A stretch of 64,000 bases of DNA from Salsuginibacillus kocurii DSM 18087 (GTDB lineage Bacteria; Bacillota; Bacilli; Bacillales; Marinococcaceae). Every line of letters begins with the position of its first letter. The stretch's first letter is position 1. The stretch is from positions 650,684 to 714,683 of the forward strand of contig NZ_KB898623.1 in NCBI RefSeq assembly GCF_000377705.1. The letters are read 5' to 3'. Positions 9,805 through 20,459 of the stretch are shown here, piece after piece. Below the pieces are notes generated by a model. It saw nothing but the letters and a program-made list of their open reading frames with translations. It had not been told where the DNA came from and did no database searches. The translations under genes were made by a program, and so were the position numbers.

Positions 9805-10448
9805 CTTACATTCACACCTAGCCAGTCAAGCAACTCTGGCATATGATTTAACATGACATCAGGTTCATAGCTTTGTAAGTGATCTGCTCCTTTTATAGAC
9901 CAGGCTACACCTACCGCTTGCGTACCAGCATTTTTAGCTCCGACAATATCATAATGGCTGTCACCGACCATTGCTGTCTCCCTCGGGGAGACGCCTAGCT
10001 TTTCCATTGCTAAATTTAGGGGCTCTGGGTCAGGCTTCGTATTTTTCACATCATTCCAAGTAACAACCGTTTCAAAATAAGGGGCCAGCCCGGCTGCTTT
10101 CAAGCCCATATGTGCGGTTCGTTCCCGTTTTGTCGTTACAATAGCAAGCTTATATTGTTGCTCATACAAGGTGCGTACGGTCTCCAACACCCCTTCATAT
10201 TCTTTAATGAGTGAATCGTGATGAGCAATGTTATGTTCGCGGTAAGTTGCTACCATATCCTCGGCCTGCTCATGGTCTATTGTGCGAAACGTTTCATCAA
10301 GCGGTGGCCCGATAAATGAAAGAATATCTTCTTTTGTGAAATCATTATAGCCGTATGAAGCAAGAGTATGTTCAAATGAAGCTATAATCAGGTCATTTGT
10401 GTCAACCAGCGTACCATCCAGGTCAAACAGAACTGCATTAATACTCAT
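9801..10448 (-). CDS. ppaX: Pyrophosphatase PpaX (HAD family)
   Basis: HAD hydrolase that removes the pyrophosphate generated when HPrK dephosphorylates HPr(Ser-P). 215 residues. The HAD motifs are visible: motif I LFDLDGTLVDTND at the N-terminus, motif II IVTTKRERTA, and motif IV GDSHYDIVGAKNAG. The cap shows FIGPPLDETF. It overlaps yvoD by 11 bp and yvoF by 4 bp. The same cluster holds hprK, which supports this specific assignment over a generic phosphoglycolate phosphatase. Confidence 0.93.
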   Translation of the reverse strand: MSINAVLFDLDGTLVDTNDLIIASFEHTLASYGYNDFTKEDILSFIGPPLDETFRTIDHEQAEDMVATYREHNIAHHDSLIKEYEGVLETVRTLYEQQYKLAIVTTKRERTAHMGLKAAGLAPYFETVVTWNDVKNTKPDPEPLNLAMEKLGVSPRETAMVGDSHYDIVGAKNAGTQAVGVAWSIKGADHLQSYEPDVMLNHMPELLDWLGVNVR

Positions 10449-11391
10449 AGTTTGCCTCCTTTCGCTCTAACATTTCTTTTTTCTCCATCCGGTTCCAAAT
10501 ATAAGCAATTAACATCGTTAACAAAATGGCCGTCACCAGTCGTATAATAAGCAAGGGAAGAACCGGAATCCCAAGCGGTATAAAGATCAGCGTATCTTCA
10601 ATCACCGCATGACAGGCCACCAGGAAAATGAAAACAAGATATAAATCCTTCTTCTTTACATTTTTTTCTTTTGCTTCTTGAATCATAACCCCTGCCCCGA
10701 AGGCTAGCCCAAACAACAAGCCTGAGGCAAGTGTGGTTGAGGTATTTTTTTCAATGCCTAACGTTCGCGTAAAAGGCGACATCCAATCGGAGAAGCGGTC
10801 CAGCCAATTCATGTCTTTCATCACTTGAATAAAAATCATAATAGGGATAACAACCAGAGCAATCTGCCCCACACCAACAGCCGCACTTGTAACTCCCTGC
10901 CAAATGACTCCCCCCCAGCCGTCTACACTCGGCTGAGAAGCTCCGGAGACCAAACCGTATTGAGCTGTTTCTCCACCGCCCTGCCAAAACAAATTGATCA
11001 TCCAAGCAGAGAAAAGTGCGAGCCCAATACGCACCGCTAAGACGACAGAAATCCGAATTCCTAGTTTAACCGCAATCGCAGATTCTACAAATAAATTATG
11101 AGAAAAAGACAACATAACAGCCAAAATAAAAACTTCTTTGACCGTCATTTCAATTGAAAGAATCGCTCCAATAGCGGCATATAAATTTAACACATTACCG
11201 AGCACGAGCGGGATAGCGGCTTCCCCCGGCAAGCCGATCCAAGCCATGAGCGGCGCCATCGCCTGCGCCACCCAATCAAGAACGGGAGTGTAACTTAAAA
11301 TAGTTACAATCAGCGTAATTGGAAAAATAATTTTGGCCAGCATCCATGTCGTTTTTAAACCGACAAGAACGCCATTTTTCAGTGTATTCAT
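10438..11391 (-). CDS. yvoD: Nucleoside-recognition domain membrane protein YvoD
   Basis: 317-residue integral membrane protein with about eight hydrophobic segments and two gate-like (nucleoside recognition, PF07670) halves, the first around residues 40-130 and the second around 190-290. Motifs GLLFGLAFGAGVMIQ and HNLFVESAIA fit the family. The gene order lgt-yvoD-ppaX is as in B. subtilis. Transport substrate and role are unknown. Start ATG with GAGGTG upstream. Confidence 0.85.
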   Translation of the reverse strand: MNTLKNGVLVGLKTTWMLAKIIFPITLIVTILSYTPVLDWVAQAMAPLMAWIGLPGEAAIPLVLGNVLNLYAAIGAILSIEMTVKEVFILAVMLSFSHNLFVESAIAVKLGIRISVVLAVRIGLALFSAWMINLFWQGGGETAQYGLVSGASQPSVDGWGGVIWQGVTSAAVGVGQIALVVIPIMIFIQVMKDMNWLDRFSDWMSPFTRTLGIEKNTSTTLASGLLFGLAFGAGVMIQEAKEKNVKKKDLYLVFIFLVACHAVIEDTLIFIPLGIPVLPLLIIRLVTAILLTMLIAYIWNRMEKKEMLERKEANYEY

Positions 11392-11441
11392 CTTTAGTTC
11401 ACCTCAGTCGTGCCCACTGGGCAATAGAGCACGTTCCACCC

Positions 11442-12308
11442 TTACTTTTTCTTCTTTTTCTTTTTCTGTCCAACATTTTGGTTCGTCTTCTTCGGCATTT
11501 CGTCTAAATATCTCCTATCTGCTAAACCTGACTTACGACGGTAAATGATTAATATAACTGCCCCTACAATTAAGAGAAGCGAGACAACCTGAGCTGTACG
11601 AAGCAAGTCAGCAATCATTAAGCTGTCCGTACGCATGCCTTCGATGAAGAAACGACCGATCGAATACCAAATAAGATACGATAGGAATAGTTCCCCCTGG
11701 CGTAAATTTACACGCCGCAAATACAATAAGACAGCAACCCCTATTAAACTCCAAATCGATTCATACAAAAAGGTGGGATGGTAATACGTACCATTAATAT
11801 ACATTTGATTAATTATAAATTCCGGGAGAAATAAGCCTTCCAAGAACTCACGGCTTACAGGACCTCCGTGTGCTTCCTGGTTCATAAAGTTCCCCCAGCG
11901 CCCGATCGCTTGGGCAAGCAGAATACTTGGCGCTGCTATGTCCATGATTTGCCAGAAAGAATGCCCTTTGACTTTAGCGAAGACAAACACCGCGATGGCA
12001 GCCCCAATTAACCCACCATGTATGGCGAGGCCGCCTTCCCAAATGGCAAAGATGGCTCCTGGGTTCTGGCTGTATGTTTCCCATCTAAAAATCACGTAAT
12101 ATATTCTGGCCCCAATAATACCAGCTGGGAGGGCTATGATTAATAAATCTGCAAATAAATCAGCTGGTAACCCACGCCGTTTCGTTTCTTTTGAAGCCAG
12201 GAAATATCCAATTAAAGCCCCTAATCCGATAATTAAGCCGTACCAATAAATAGTGAGCGGTCCTAACTCGACCACCACTGGGTCAAGCGGCTGCGTTGAT
12301 AAAAACAA
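11442..12308 (-). CDS. lgt: Prolipoprotein diacylglyceryl transferase Lgt
   Basis: Transfers diacylglycerol from phosphatidylglycerol to the lipobox Cys of prolipoproteins. 288 residues, seven hydrophobic segments. Signature segments: [12 protein letters not shown], the [14 protein letters not shown] Lgt box, and [11 protein letters not shown]. The start is TTG (12308) with AAAGGAGG eight bases upstream; no ATG fits better. The C-terminus ends in a run of seven lysines that is longer than usual and probably cytoplasmic. It follows hprK by about 130 bp. Confidence 0.95.
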   Translation of the reverse strand: MFLSTQPLDPVVVELGPLTIYWYGLIIGLGALIGYFLASKETKRRGLPADLFADLLIIALPAGIIGARIYYVIFRWETYSQNPGAIFAIWEGGLAIHGGLIGAAIAVFVFAKVKGHSFWQIMDIAAPSILLAQAIGRWGNFMNQEAHGGPVSREFLEGLFLPEFIINQMYINGTYYHPTFLYESIWSLIGVAVLLYLRRVNLRQGELFLSYLIWYSIGRFFIEGMRTDSLMIADLLRTAQVVSLLLIVGAVILIIYRRKSGLADRRYLDEMPKKTNQNVGQKKKKKKK

Positions 12309-12437
12309 GCCACTTCCCTCCTTTGTTATAAAGATTAATCTGCATATATGTTAAATATAGATATAGATATATATTTCTCCCCATCCAGCTAGGCATGCCT
12401 GTTGCTATACAAGTGATCTATTCCAATGAAGCAAGCA

Positions 12438-13373
12438 TTAATATTCTTCGCGGTCACTTTCCTCAATAACGCCCGTTAAGCGTTCGGAAAACTCCTCCGC
12501 CGCATTTATGCCCATTCGCTTCAAACGGAAATTCATAGCTGCTACCTCTACAATAACTGCTAAATTTCGCCCAGGGCGTACAGGTATCGTATATTTGGGA
12601 ATCTCCGTATCAAGCACGGGAACGGTCTCTTCATCAATGCCTAAGCGGTCATACGCCTTATCATCATCCCAAAGCTCTAGGTGAATATTCAAGACTACAC
12701 GCTTAAATGGACGAACAGCCCCGGCCCCAAACAACGTCATTACATCAATGATGCCAAGGCCTCGAATTTCAAGCAGGTGTTTGATAAGCTCTGGTGCCCT
12801 TCCAACCAGGGTATCGCCATGCTCCTGGCGAATTTCCACAGAATCATCAGCAACAAGTCGGTGACCACGCCGCACCAAATCAAGAGCTGTCTCGCTTTTA
12901 CCTACACCACTAGCACCTGTGAGTAAAACTCCAATGCCGTATATATCAACAAGCACCCCGTGGATCGCTGTAGTCTTGGCAAGTTTCGTTTCTAAAAAGT
13001 CTGTAATTATACTGGAGAGACGAGTGGTTGTAACATCCGCCCGCAAGATCGGCACGCCCATTCGCTCAGAGGCATCCAACAGTTCTGCGGGAGCTTCTAG
13101 CCCTCTTGAAATAATAATACCAGGTGTATCATACGTACAAAGCTTCTCCATCCGCTCTACTTTTTCATCGTCGCTCAGTTGAGCAAAGAATGAAAGCTCC
13201 GTGCGCCCAAGCAGTTGCACCCGTTTGGCCGGATAATATGTAAAGAAGCCCGCCATTTCCATACCAGGGCGTGAAATATCGCTGGTGGTGATCGCACGAT
13301 GTATGCCATCTTCCCCACTAAGTATCGTTAATGAAAAGCGTTCAATCAAATTCGCTGCGGTCACTTTTGGCAT
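12438..13373 (-). CDS. hprK: HPr kinase/phosphorylase
   Basis: Phosphorylates Ser46 of HPr with ATP when glycolytic intermediates are high and reverses it by phosphorolysis, setting CcpA-dependent catabolite repression. 311 residues. N-terminal regulatory domain to about residue 130; P-loop GASGVGKSE around 153-161; Walker B-like LVADD; HPrK signature [12 protein letters not shown] near residue 205. The first gene of the hprK-lgt-yvoD-ppaX-yvoF group, leftward. Confidence 0.97.
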   Translation of the reverse strand: MPKVTAANLIERFSLTILSGEDGIHRAITTSDISRPGMEMAGFFTYYPAKRVQLLGRTELSFFAQLSDDEKVERMEKLCTYDTPGIIISRGLEAPAELLDASERMGVPILRADVTTTRLSSIITDFLETKLAKTTAIHGVLVDIYGIGVLLTGASGVGKSETALDLVRRGHRLVADDSVEIRQEHGDTLVGRAPELIKHLLEIRGLGIIDVMTLFGAGAVRPFKRVVLNIHLELWDDDKAYDRLGIDEETVPVLDTEIPKYTIPVRPGRNLAVIVEVAAMNFRLKRMGINAAEEFSERLTGVIEESDREEY

Positions 13374-13510
13374 GCTGCTACCCCCTACCTGTTTGCTACT
13401 CTACACATCCAATCAACGTCTACATTCTAGCATGATTTTGCCCAGGAAGGAATCATGATAAAAAACCACCGCTTGGACGCTGCTTCTCTTTCCCCTTAAA
13501 GCACAAATAT

Positions 13511-13550
13511 AAAAGACCTTGAGTTCACATCCAAGTGATGCTCAAGGTTC
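13511..13550 (-). terminator. Intrinsic terminator downstream of yvlD
   Basis: Stem GACCTTGAG / CTCAAGGTTC with a 17-base loop, followed on the minus strand by CTTTTAT. It separates the yvlBCD group from hprK. Confidence 0.75.
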
Positions 13551-13570
13551 TTCACAATACATACCTTCTT

Positions 13571-13930
13571 TTAAGAACGTTCCCGCATAGGTTCTACAAT
13601 CAGCCAATTAATCATCACATTAAGGATTGATATCACAACCGCAGCCAGAAAAGCCATGCCGAACCCTGAAATAACAAAGGAATCGCCCATGATAGAAGCG
13701 ATCACCATTAAGATAAAGCCATTAATGACAAATAGAAATATCCCTAACGTAAGAAGGGTGATCGGAAGTGTCAATGCTACCAGAATAGGTCGAACAATTG
13801 CGTTAGCCACTCCTAATAACGCAGCCGCTAAGAGCGCTGCTCCAAATCCATCTAACGTAAAGCCCGTGAAAAAGCCTGCTACAACCATCAGCACAACCGT
13901 ATTCACGAGCCAATGCATCAGACACCCCAT
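13571..13930 (-). CDS. yvlD: Small membrane protein YvlD (phage-holin-like family)
   Basis: About 119 residues, four hydrophobic helices, family of PF04020 (YvlD, mycobacterial phage holin-like). In B. subtilis the yvlABCD operon responds to cell-envelope stress; here yvlBCD are conserved. The first ATG directly follows the yvlC stop (TAAATG), suggesting coupling, but the ATG at 13918 (MHWLVNTVVLM) aligns better with homologous starts; neither has a clear ribosome-binding site. Confidence 0.82.
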   Translation of the reverse strand: MGCLMHWLVNTVVLMVVAGFFTGFTLDGFGAALLAAALLGVANAIVRPILVALTLPITLLTLGIFLFVINGFILMVIASIMGDSFVISGFGMAFLAAVVISILNVMINWLIVEPMRERS

Positions 13931-14137
13931 TTAAAGGATCACTTCTGATTCATTCGGGATGACAAACGCTAGCACAATATACGTAAGGAGGACCGGGATT
14001 ACAGCGAGCGGAAAAATGGAAACAATGGCCAAAACACGAACGATGGTAGCGTCGATACCGAAATATTCAGCGATACCTCCGCATACACCTGCTAGTTTTC
14101 GATCACTTTCAGAACGATATAATTTCTTCTTGCTCAT
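13931..14137 (-). CDS. yvlC: PspC-domain protein YvlC
   Basis: 68-residue PspC-type protein: basic N-terminus KKLYRSESDRKLAGVCGGIAE, then one or two membrane helices with the family ending AFVIPNE. PspC domains act in envelope-stress sensing. Two ATGs lie six bases apart; the downstream one (14137) is chosen because GGAGG abuts the first ATG with no spacer and is six bases from the second. It is in an operon with yvlB and yvlD. Confidence 0.85.
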   Translation of the reverse strand: MSKKKLYRSESDRKLAGVCGGIAEYFGIDATIVRVLAIVSIFPLAVIPVLLTYIVLAFVIPNESEVIL

Positions 14138-14190
14138 ACTCATCCTCCTTTACTACTAACAGAATTAATTAAAAACTTGCAAGCTGCCTA

Positions 14191-15408
14191 TTACTGATGT
14201 CCAGCTGGATTAATGTGCACCATCCCTGTCTTTGAATCTGCTTCCAAGCGCAGATGGGCTCGACCTTGTTCATTAGCAGTGAACTGCACAGATTTTTGAA
14301 TGAAATCTTTCTTTTCATCCACGATATTAACATCTGGGATGCCCAATTTGTAATTGCCGAGGTTGGTGCGAATCACTCCATCCACCCGGAATTGTTCAGG
14401 AATAGTAATATGCATGCCGCCGGTAGCTGCGGAAAAGTGCAATCTTGTATCTTCAATCTGCTCTGGTTCGTATTGAATTAAGCCATTCATCGTCTCTCCA
14501 TGGACGTCACTCATGCGTCCCTTTAGATTCATTTCTCCATTGACCGTACGAATGTCAGATTTTTTAAGATCGACATTTCGGACTGTAACAGGCCCGTTCA
14601 CGGTTTCGGCATAATAGTCTTCAGCCCAGACTCCTTCTGTAGAAATACTTCCATTTACAATTTTTGCTTTCAAGGCATTTGTGTCTAATTTTCCAATCTG
14701 CAAATGACCATTAAAGGTATAAAATTGCAGTCTTTCATACTGCTGTTTTGGCAAATACAACGTAGCCTGCATTTTTAATGCTTTCGATTTGGAACGGAAG
14801 TGAACATGCGTGCCGTCTGCTTGAAAAACAGCGTGTTCTAAGAAGGATTTTCGTGCTGATTCTTCATCGTTTGCCCGATATACTGCAGCTGAGCATTCGA
14901 GGCGAAGGTCTGGCTGGTCCCAGGGCTCAACTGAAAGCGAGCCATTTTCAATGGAAATATCAATAATCCGTTCCTTCACAGCACGGTGTTGAAACGTATG
15001 ATCTACTGTCACTGCTGATCCGAAATTAAAATCAAGGTCGACATCACGGATGCGCTGCATCGCCGTCTCAAAAAAATCAGTCAGCCATTTTGAGCCTGTG
15101 GTCCACGGCGCCTCCCGCCCTGCTTCCTCACGTTCTTGTGCTTCTTCTTTCCATTCATCAAAACGCCGGTTTCCTTCTTCCCAATTCACTTCAGTCGAAA
15201 GATCCTGGGTCGTGTGTTCAGCGTCTGTTACTTCACTTTCAGCCGATAAAGGAGGAGAAACGGCTGAAGATGGAGACGGTGATGATGCCGCGGTTGTCTT
15301 TTCTTCCTCTTCATCTTTGTTTAACGCTCGTAATAACCGTTCCCCTTCCTGAGCTGAAATCTTGCCATCATCAATCATTTTAAGAATCATTCGACGTTCT
15401 TCGTCCAA
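14191..15408 (-). CDS. yvlB: YvlB-like protein (DUF4097, LiaX type)
   Basis: About 405 residues. N-terminus ERRMILKMIDDGKISAQEGE is the SHOCT-like/YvlB N-domain, followed by a Ser/Thr/Glu-rich linker (about 50-110) and a C-terminal beta-rich DUF4097 domain with repeats such as TVNGPVTVRNVD, RTVNGEMNL and ETMNGLIQY. Homologues (YvlB, enterococcal LiaX) are linked to antimicrobial-peptide stress. The frame extends upstream, but a TTG at 15408 preceded by GGAGGTG eight bases away matches family starts and is preferred. It heads the yvlBCD operon. Confidence 0.8.
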   Translation of the reverse strand: MDEERRMILKMIDDGKISAQEGERLLRALNKDEEEEKTTAASSPSPSSAVSPPLSAESEVTDAEHTTQDLSTEVNWEEGNRRFDEWKEEAQEREEAGREAPWTTGSKWLTDFFETAMQRIRDVDLDFNFGSAVTVDHTFQHRAVKERIIDISIENGSLSVEPWDQPDLRLECSAAVYRANDEESARKSFLEHAVFQADGTHVHFRSKSKALKMQATLYLPKQQYERLQFYTFNGHLQIGKLDTNALKAKIVNGSISTEGVWAEDYYAETVNGPVTVRNVDLKKSDIRTVNGEMNLKGRMSDVHGETMNGLIQYEPEQIEDTRLHFSAATGGMHITIPEQFRVDGVIRTNLGNYKLGIPDVNIVDEKKDFIQKSVQFTANEQGRAHLRLEADSKTGMVHINPAGHQ

Positions 15409-15479
15409 TTCGCCCACCTCCACTTTCGTCTTTTTTAAACATACGAATTCCAACTCACATTGGTTTCACATACGTTTCA

Positions 15480-18356
15480 TTACGGGGAAGCAATTTGTTC
15501 TTGAGCGTTCAGACGTTCTTGCATACGCTTTTTTTCACGCTCTAGAATTGGGCCAAGATACGTTCCCGTGTGTGATTCTTCTGCTTGAGCCACTTGCTCC
15601 GGCGTACCTGTTGCGACAATTTTCCCGCCCAGGTCACCGCCTTCCGGTCCTAGATCAATGACATGGTCCACCGTTTTAATCACGTCAAGATTGTGTTCAA
15701 TCACAATGACTGTATCCCCATTTTCGACAAGTCGCTGTAATACTTCAAGCAGCCGCCTGATATCTTCAACATGCAAACCGGTTGTAGGTTCATCCAAAAT
15801 AAACAAAGAGCGACCGGTTGAACGGCGATGAAGCTGGGAAGCTAGTTTAACCCGTTGTGCTTCTCCACCTGATAAGGTAGTGGCCGGCTGACCTAGCTTT
15901 ATATAACCAAGCCCTACGTCTTGCAACGTTTGAATACGCCGGCTGATCCGAGGGATGTTTTCGAAGAACTCAAGCGCCTCATCAACGGTCATGGCGAGAA
16001 CATCAGCGATGCTTTTCCCTTTGTACGTTACTTCAAGAGTGTCACGATTATAACGTTTACCTTCACACTCTTCACAAGGAACATATACATCAGGTAAAAA
16101 ATGCATCTCAATTTTAATAATGCCATCACCTTTACAAGCTTCACAGCGACCGCCTTTTACGTTAAAACTAAAGCGCCCTTTTTGATAGCCTCGTATCTTG
16201 GCTTCATTTGTCATTGCAAATACTTCACGAATATGATCGAAAACGCCGGTATATGTGGCAGGATTCGAGCGCGGTGTTCGACCAATCGGGGACTGATCAA
16301 TATCAATCACCTTATCGAGCTGGTCAATCCCTTCAATTCGGTCATGCCTTCCTGGTTTTTGTTTCCCCCGGTGCAGCTTTTGTGACAACACTTTATATAA
16401 AATCTCATTAATCAGTGTGCTCTTGCCTGAACCAGATACACCTGTAACAGCATTAAACAATCCTAGTGGAATAGAAGCATCTGTGTTCACGAGGTTGTTT
16501 TCAGTCGCTCCTTTGATTTGAAGTGTGCGATCTGTAGGCTTTCGTCTGTTTATCGGCAGCGGTATAAACTTTTCGCCAGCTAAATATTGACCTGTCAAAG
16601 ACTCTTTAACCTGCTGGACCTCATCTGGCGTGCCTTCAGCAATCACCTCACCGCCTTGGCGGCCAGCGCCTGGACCTATATCAACAATATGGTCGGCTGC
16701 AAGCATTGTATCTTCATCGTGCTCAACGACAATCAATGTGTTCCCGAGGTCCCGCATTTTTTCCAGTGTACGAATCAAGCGATTGTTGTCACGTTGATGA
16801 AGACCAATAGAGGGTTCATCTAATATATATAATACGCCCATCAAAGAAGAACCAATTTGCGTGGCTAAGCGAATGCGCTGCGCTTCTCCACCTGAAAGCG
16901 TGCCAGCTGAACGGCTAAGCGTTAAATATTCAAGACCTACATTTACTAAAAAACTAAGCCGTTCTTTGATTTCTCGTAAAATAAGCTGACCAATTTGAAG
17001 CTCTTTCTCACTCAGTTCCAAGTTCTCAAAAAAAGTGTTTGCGTCTTTTACGGAGAGATCTGTTACTTCTCCAATATGCTTGCCTCCAACTAGAACGGAG
17101 AGACTTTCTTGACGAAGACGGTGCCCCTTACAGCTCGGACAAGAGGTACTAGCCATATAGCCCTCCATCTGTTCTCTTATATACTCCGAAGAAGTCTCGC
17201 GATACCGGCGATCAACATTTTTGATCACCCCTTCAAAGTAAATATCCCGTTCTTTTACCCGGCCAAAGTCATTTTCATAACGAAAGCGAATGCGCTCTGT
17301 TCCACTTCCATGCAATAAAATATCCACTTGGTCTTGTGGAAGATCTTTTACCGGTGTGTCCATATCGATGCCAAAATGCTTGCACACTGATTCAAGCAGC
17401 TGCGGGTAATACTGCGAGCTTCCCGGCTCCCACGGGGCAAAGGCATGCTTTCGCAACGTTAAATCTTCATCAGGGAGGACCAGTTCTTGGTCCACTTCAC
17501 GCTTGCTGCCAAGCCCATCACAAGTTGAACAGGCTCCGTATGGACTGTTAAAAGAGAACATCCGCGGCTCCAATTCACCAATTGAAAAGCCACAATGTGG
17601 ACAAGCATGATGCTGGCTGAAGGTCTCTTCTCCTCCCTCCACTAAATCAACAATGACATGGCCACCGCCTAAGTTGGCTGCTGTCTCCAATGAATCAGCC
17701 AGGCGTGATTTAACGCCCTCTTTAATCGCGATTCGGTCAATTACTGCTTCGAGGTCATGTTTTTTATTTTTATTTAATTGAATATCATCGTCGATCTCCC
17801 GCATTTCTCCATCTACTCGCACCCGTACGTAGCCTTGTTTTTTAAGGTCTTCTAGTACTTTCACATGCGTTCCTTTTCTACCGGAGACGAGGGGGGCCAG
17901 AATCTGCATTTTTGTCCGTTCCGGATAAGAAAACAGCTGGTCCGTCATTTGTGGAATGGTCTGGGACGAAATCTCAATGCCATGATTAGGACAGATCGGT
18001 TTTCCAACGCGCGCATACAGCAAACGCAGATAGTCGTAAATCTCTGTTACCGTTCCGACCGTGGAACGCGGGTTACGACTGGTCGTTTTTTGGTCAATCG
18101 AAATGGCAGGAGAAAGCCCTTCGATCGAATCAACATCTGGTTTATCCATTTGTCCTAAAAACTGTCGAGCGTAGGCAGAGAGTGACTCCACATACCGCCG
18201 CTGCCCTTCAGCGTAAATCGTATCAAAAGCAAGCGAAGACTTGCCTGACCCGGATAAGCCTGTAAATACCACAAACTTATCACGGGGAATCGTTACATCT
18301 ACCCCTTTTAAATTGTGGGATTTAGCTCCCTTGATTTGAATATAGTCCATGCCCAT
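15480..18356 (-). CDS. uvrA: UvrA, excinuclease ABC subunit A
   Basis: DNA damage-sensing ATPase of nucleotide excision repair; loads UvrB on lesions. 958 residues with two ABC modules: Walker [14 protein letters not shown] near residue 31 and [10 protein letters not shown] near 640, signatures [12 protein letters not shown] and [12 protein letters not shown], and Walker B with LDEP in each half. Zinc modules CPHCGF...CSTCDG and CEACKGDG...CEECEG are intact. It follows uvrB by 6 bp in one operon. Confidence 0.98.
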   Translation of the reverse strand: MGMDYIQIKGAKSHNLKGVDVTIPRDKFVVFTGLSGSGKSSLAFDTIYAEGQRRYVESLSAYARQFLGQMDKPDVDSIEGLSPAISIDQKTTSRNPRSTVGTVTEIYDYLRLLYARVGKPICPNHGIEISSQTIPQMTDQLFSYPERTKMQILAPLVSGRKGTHVKVLEDLKKQGYVRVRVDGEMREIDDDIQLNKNKKHDLEAVIDRIAIKEGVKSRLADSLETAANLGGGHVIVDLVEGGEETFSQHHACPHCGFSIGELEPRMFSFNSPYGACSTCDGLGSKREVDQELVLPDEDLTLRKHAFAPWEPGSSQYYPQLLESVCKHFGIDMDTPVKDLPQDQVDILLHGSGTERIRFRYENDFGRVKERDIYFEGVIKNVDRRYRETSSEYIREQMEGYMASTSCPSCKGHRLRQESLSVLVGGKHIGEVTDLSVKDANTFFENLELSEKELQIGQLILREIKERLSFLVNVGLEYLTLSRSAGTLSGGEAQRIRLATQIGSSLMGVLYILDEPSIGLHQRDNNRLIRTLEKMRDLGNTLIVVEHDEDTMLAADHIVDIGPGAGRQGGEVIAEGTPDEVQQVKESLTGQYLAGEKFIPLPINRRKPTDRTLQIKGATENNLVNTDASIPLGLFNAVTGVSGSGKSTLINEILYKVLSQKLHRGKQKPGRHDRIEGIDQLDKVIDIDQSPIGRTPRSNPATYTGVFDHIREVFAMTNEAKIRGYQKGRFSFNVKGGRCEACKGDGIIKIEMHFLPDVYVPCEECEGKRYNRDTLEVTYKGKSIADVLAMTVDEALEFFENIPRISRRIQTLQDVGLGYIKLGQPATTLSGGEAQRVKLASQLHRRSTGRSLFILDEPTTGLHVEDIRRLLEVLQRLVENGDTVIVIEHNLDVIKTVDHVIDLGPEGGDLGGKIVATGTPEQVAQAEESHTGTYLGPILEREKKRMQERLNAQEQIASP

Positions 18357-18362
18357 AGAGGG

Positions 18363-20339
18363 TCACCCTTCCGATTTAAGTTCAATTACCAAGTCGCGAA
18401 GCTCCGCAGCCCGTTCAAAATTCAAGTCCTTGGCAGCTTGCTTCATCTCTGCTTCCATCGATTCAATCATTTTCTGTTTCTCTTCTTTACTCATCTTGCT
18501 GACATCAGGAGCTGCCTTCGTTTCAGTTTCCTCCGCCGCATACGTAGCTTGAATTTGCTCAGGAATTGCCTTTTTAATAGTTTGAGGTGTAATGCCGTGC
18601 TCTTCATTGTAAGCAAGCTGAATTTTGCGGCGCCGCTCTGTCTCATCAATTGCCACCTGCATTGATTTCGTGACTTTATCCGCGTACATAATGACATGGC
18701 CTTTTTCGTTTCGGGCTGCACGTCCCATCGTTTGGATAAGGGAACGCTCTGCCCGGAGGAATCCTTCTTTATCCGCATCTAAAATGGCTACTAGGGAGAC
18801 TTCCGGGATATCGAGTCCTTCCCGAAGAAGGTTTATACCGACGAGCACATCAAACTCACCCAAACGTAGCTGTCTGACGGTCTCCATTCGTTCTAGCGTT
18901 TTTATATCTGAATGCAGGTACTTTACCCGAATGCCGACTTCTTTTAAATAATCGGTTAAGTCCTCTGCCATTTTTTTCGTCAACGTGGTCACCAACACGC
19001 GTTCTTTTCGTGTTTGCCGTTCATTGATTTCTCCAATTAAGTCATCGATCTGCCCTTCAATCGGACGTACATTAATGGTCGGGTCGACAAGTCCGGTCGG
19101 TCGAATAATCTGCTCCACCATTTCCGGGGAATGCTCTAGTTCATACGGACCTGGTGTTGCCGATACATAGACAGATTGGTTTACGCGCTGTTCGAATTCT
19201 TCAAATTTCAGCGGTCGGTTATCCATCGCAGACGGCAGGCGGAAACCATGGTCGACCAATACTTGTTTTCTAGCCTGGTCCCCATTGTACATCCCCCGCA
19301 CCTGGGGAAGTGTCACGTGTGATTCGTCCGCCACCAGGAGAAAATCATCGGGGAAAAAATCGAGTAGTGTATACGGTGCATCCCCAGGATTTCGAAACGT
19401 TAAATGGCGGGAATAATTTTCGATCCCGGAACAAAAGCCCATTTCTTGCATCATTTCGATATCGTAGCGTGTTCGTTGCTCTAAGCGCTGGGCTTCTAGT
19501 TCTTTATTTTGCGACCGTAAAGCTGAGAGCTGTTCTTCTAGCTCCTGCTCAATATTAACAATCGCACGCTTTAGTTTCTCTTCACGCGTAACGAAGTGAG
19601 AAGCTGGAAAAATCGCCACGTGCGTCCGCTCTCCACGCACTTCCCCCGTTAACGCATCCACCTCGGTCATTCGGTCAATTTCATCACCGAAAAACTCGAC
19701 TCGAATACATTGTTCATCGCGCGAGGCCGGAAAAATCTCGACCACATCGCCACGCACCCGGAACGTCCCACGCGTAAAATTAATATCATTTCTTTCATAT
19801 TGAATATCTACTAAATCTCTAAGTAATTGATCACGGTCTTTTTCCATGTCGGTACGTAAGGACACAACAAGCTCCCGATACTCTTCCGGCGAACCGAGAC
19901 CATAAATGCAAGAAACGCTGGCCACGATAATAACATCATTCCGCTCAAATAAAGAGCTTGTGGCCGAATGGCGCAGCTTATCAATCTCATCATTTATGCT
20001 TGCGTCCTTTTCAATGTATGTGTCTGACTGCGGCACATACGCTTCTGGTTGGTAATAATCATAATAACTAACAAAATATTCGACTGCATTATTAGGAAAG
20101 AACTCTTTAAATTCGCTATATAACTGGCCCGCTAGTGTTTTATTATGAGCCATCACCAGCGTTGGTTTATTAACCTTTTGAACCACGTTGGAAATGGTAA
20201 ACGTTTTGCCGGTACCTGTAGCTCCTAACAGCGTCTGATGACGTTTGCCATTTGTGATTCCTTCTGTCAGTTTTTCAATTGCTTTAGGTTGATCCCCTTC
20301 TGGAGCATAGTCGGAAACCAGTTCAAACGTTTCAGTCAC
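18363..20339 (-). CDS. uvrB: UvrB, excinuclease ABC subunit B
   Basis: Damage-verifying helicase-like subunit. 658 residues. Walker [11 protein letters not shown] near residue 40, the beta-hairpin [24 protein letters not shown] box, motif [11 protein letters not shown], and a C-terminal UVR motif ([20 protein letters not shown]) that contacts UvrC/UvrA. The start is GTG with GAGGTGG upstream. It opens the uvrBA operon behind its own promoter and a terminator that isolates it from minJ. Confidence 0.98.
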   Translation of the reverse strand: MTETFELVSDYAPEGDQPKAIEKLTEGITNGKRHQTLLGATGTGKTFTISNVVQKVNKPTLVMAHNKTLAGQLYSEFKEFFPNNAVEYFVSYYDYYQPEAYVPQSDTYIEKDASINDEIDKLRHSATSSLFERNDVIIVASVSCIYGLGSPEEYRELVVSLRTDMEKDRDQLLRDLVDIQYERNDINFTRGTFRVRGDVVEIFPASRDEQCIRVEFFGDEIDRMTEVDALTGEVRGERTHVAIFPASHFVTREEKLKRAIVNIEQELEEQLSALRSQNKELEAQRLEQRTRYDIEMMQEMGFCSGIENYSRHLTFRNPGDAPYTLLDFFPDDFLLVADESHVTLPQVRGMYNGDQARKQVLVDHGFRLPSAMDNRPLKFEEFEQRVNQSVYVSATPGPYELEHSPEMVEQIIRPTGLVDPTINVRPIEGQIDDLIGEINERQTRKERVLVTTLTKKMAEDLTDYLKEVGIRVKYLHSDIKTLERMETVRQLRLGEFDVLVGINLLREGLDIPEVSLVAILDADKEGFLRAERSLIQTMGRAARNEKGHVIMYADKVTKSMQVAIDETERRRKIQLAYNEEHGITPQTIKKAIPEQIQATYAAEETETKAAPDVSKMSKEEKQKMIESMEAEMKQAAKDLNFERAAELRDLVIELKSEG

Positions 20340-20390
20340 CGCGAACCACCTCTTCTATAACCACTATTATTTACGTTTTTACATATTTAT

Positions 20391-20417
20391 AGTATACCAC
20401 AGATTGAAGCAATTCAA
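20391..20417 (-). promoter_or_regulatory. Probable sigma-A promoter of uvrBA
   Basis: Minus-strand TATACT (-10, 20391-20396) with an extended TGG before it; TTGAAT (-35, 20412-20417) 15 bases upstream. A CGAACATACATTCT sequence (20427-20440) resembles 11 of 14 bases of the Bacillus LexA box but is inside the minJ terminator stem, so SOS control is uncertain. Confidence 0.55.
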
Positions 20418-20419
20418 AC

Positions 20420-20459
20420 AAAAAACCGAACATACATTCTTATGATGTGTGTCCGGTTT
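20420..20459 (-). terminator. Intrinsic terminator of minJ
   Basis: Long 15-bp stem with one mismatch (AAACCG...CGGTTT ends), T-run TTTTTTTG on the minus strand; overlaps the minJ stop codon. Confidence 0.8.

Noticed and set aside
20427-20440. LexA (SOS) box for uvrB
   Set aside because: 11 of 14 bases match, but one half-site is poor and the sequence is explained by the minJ terminator stem.
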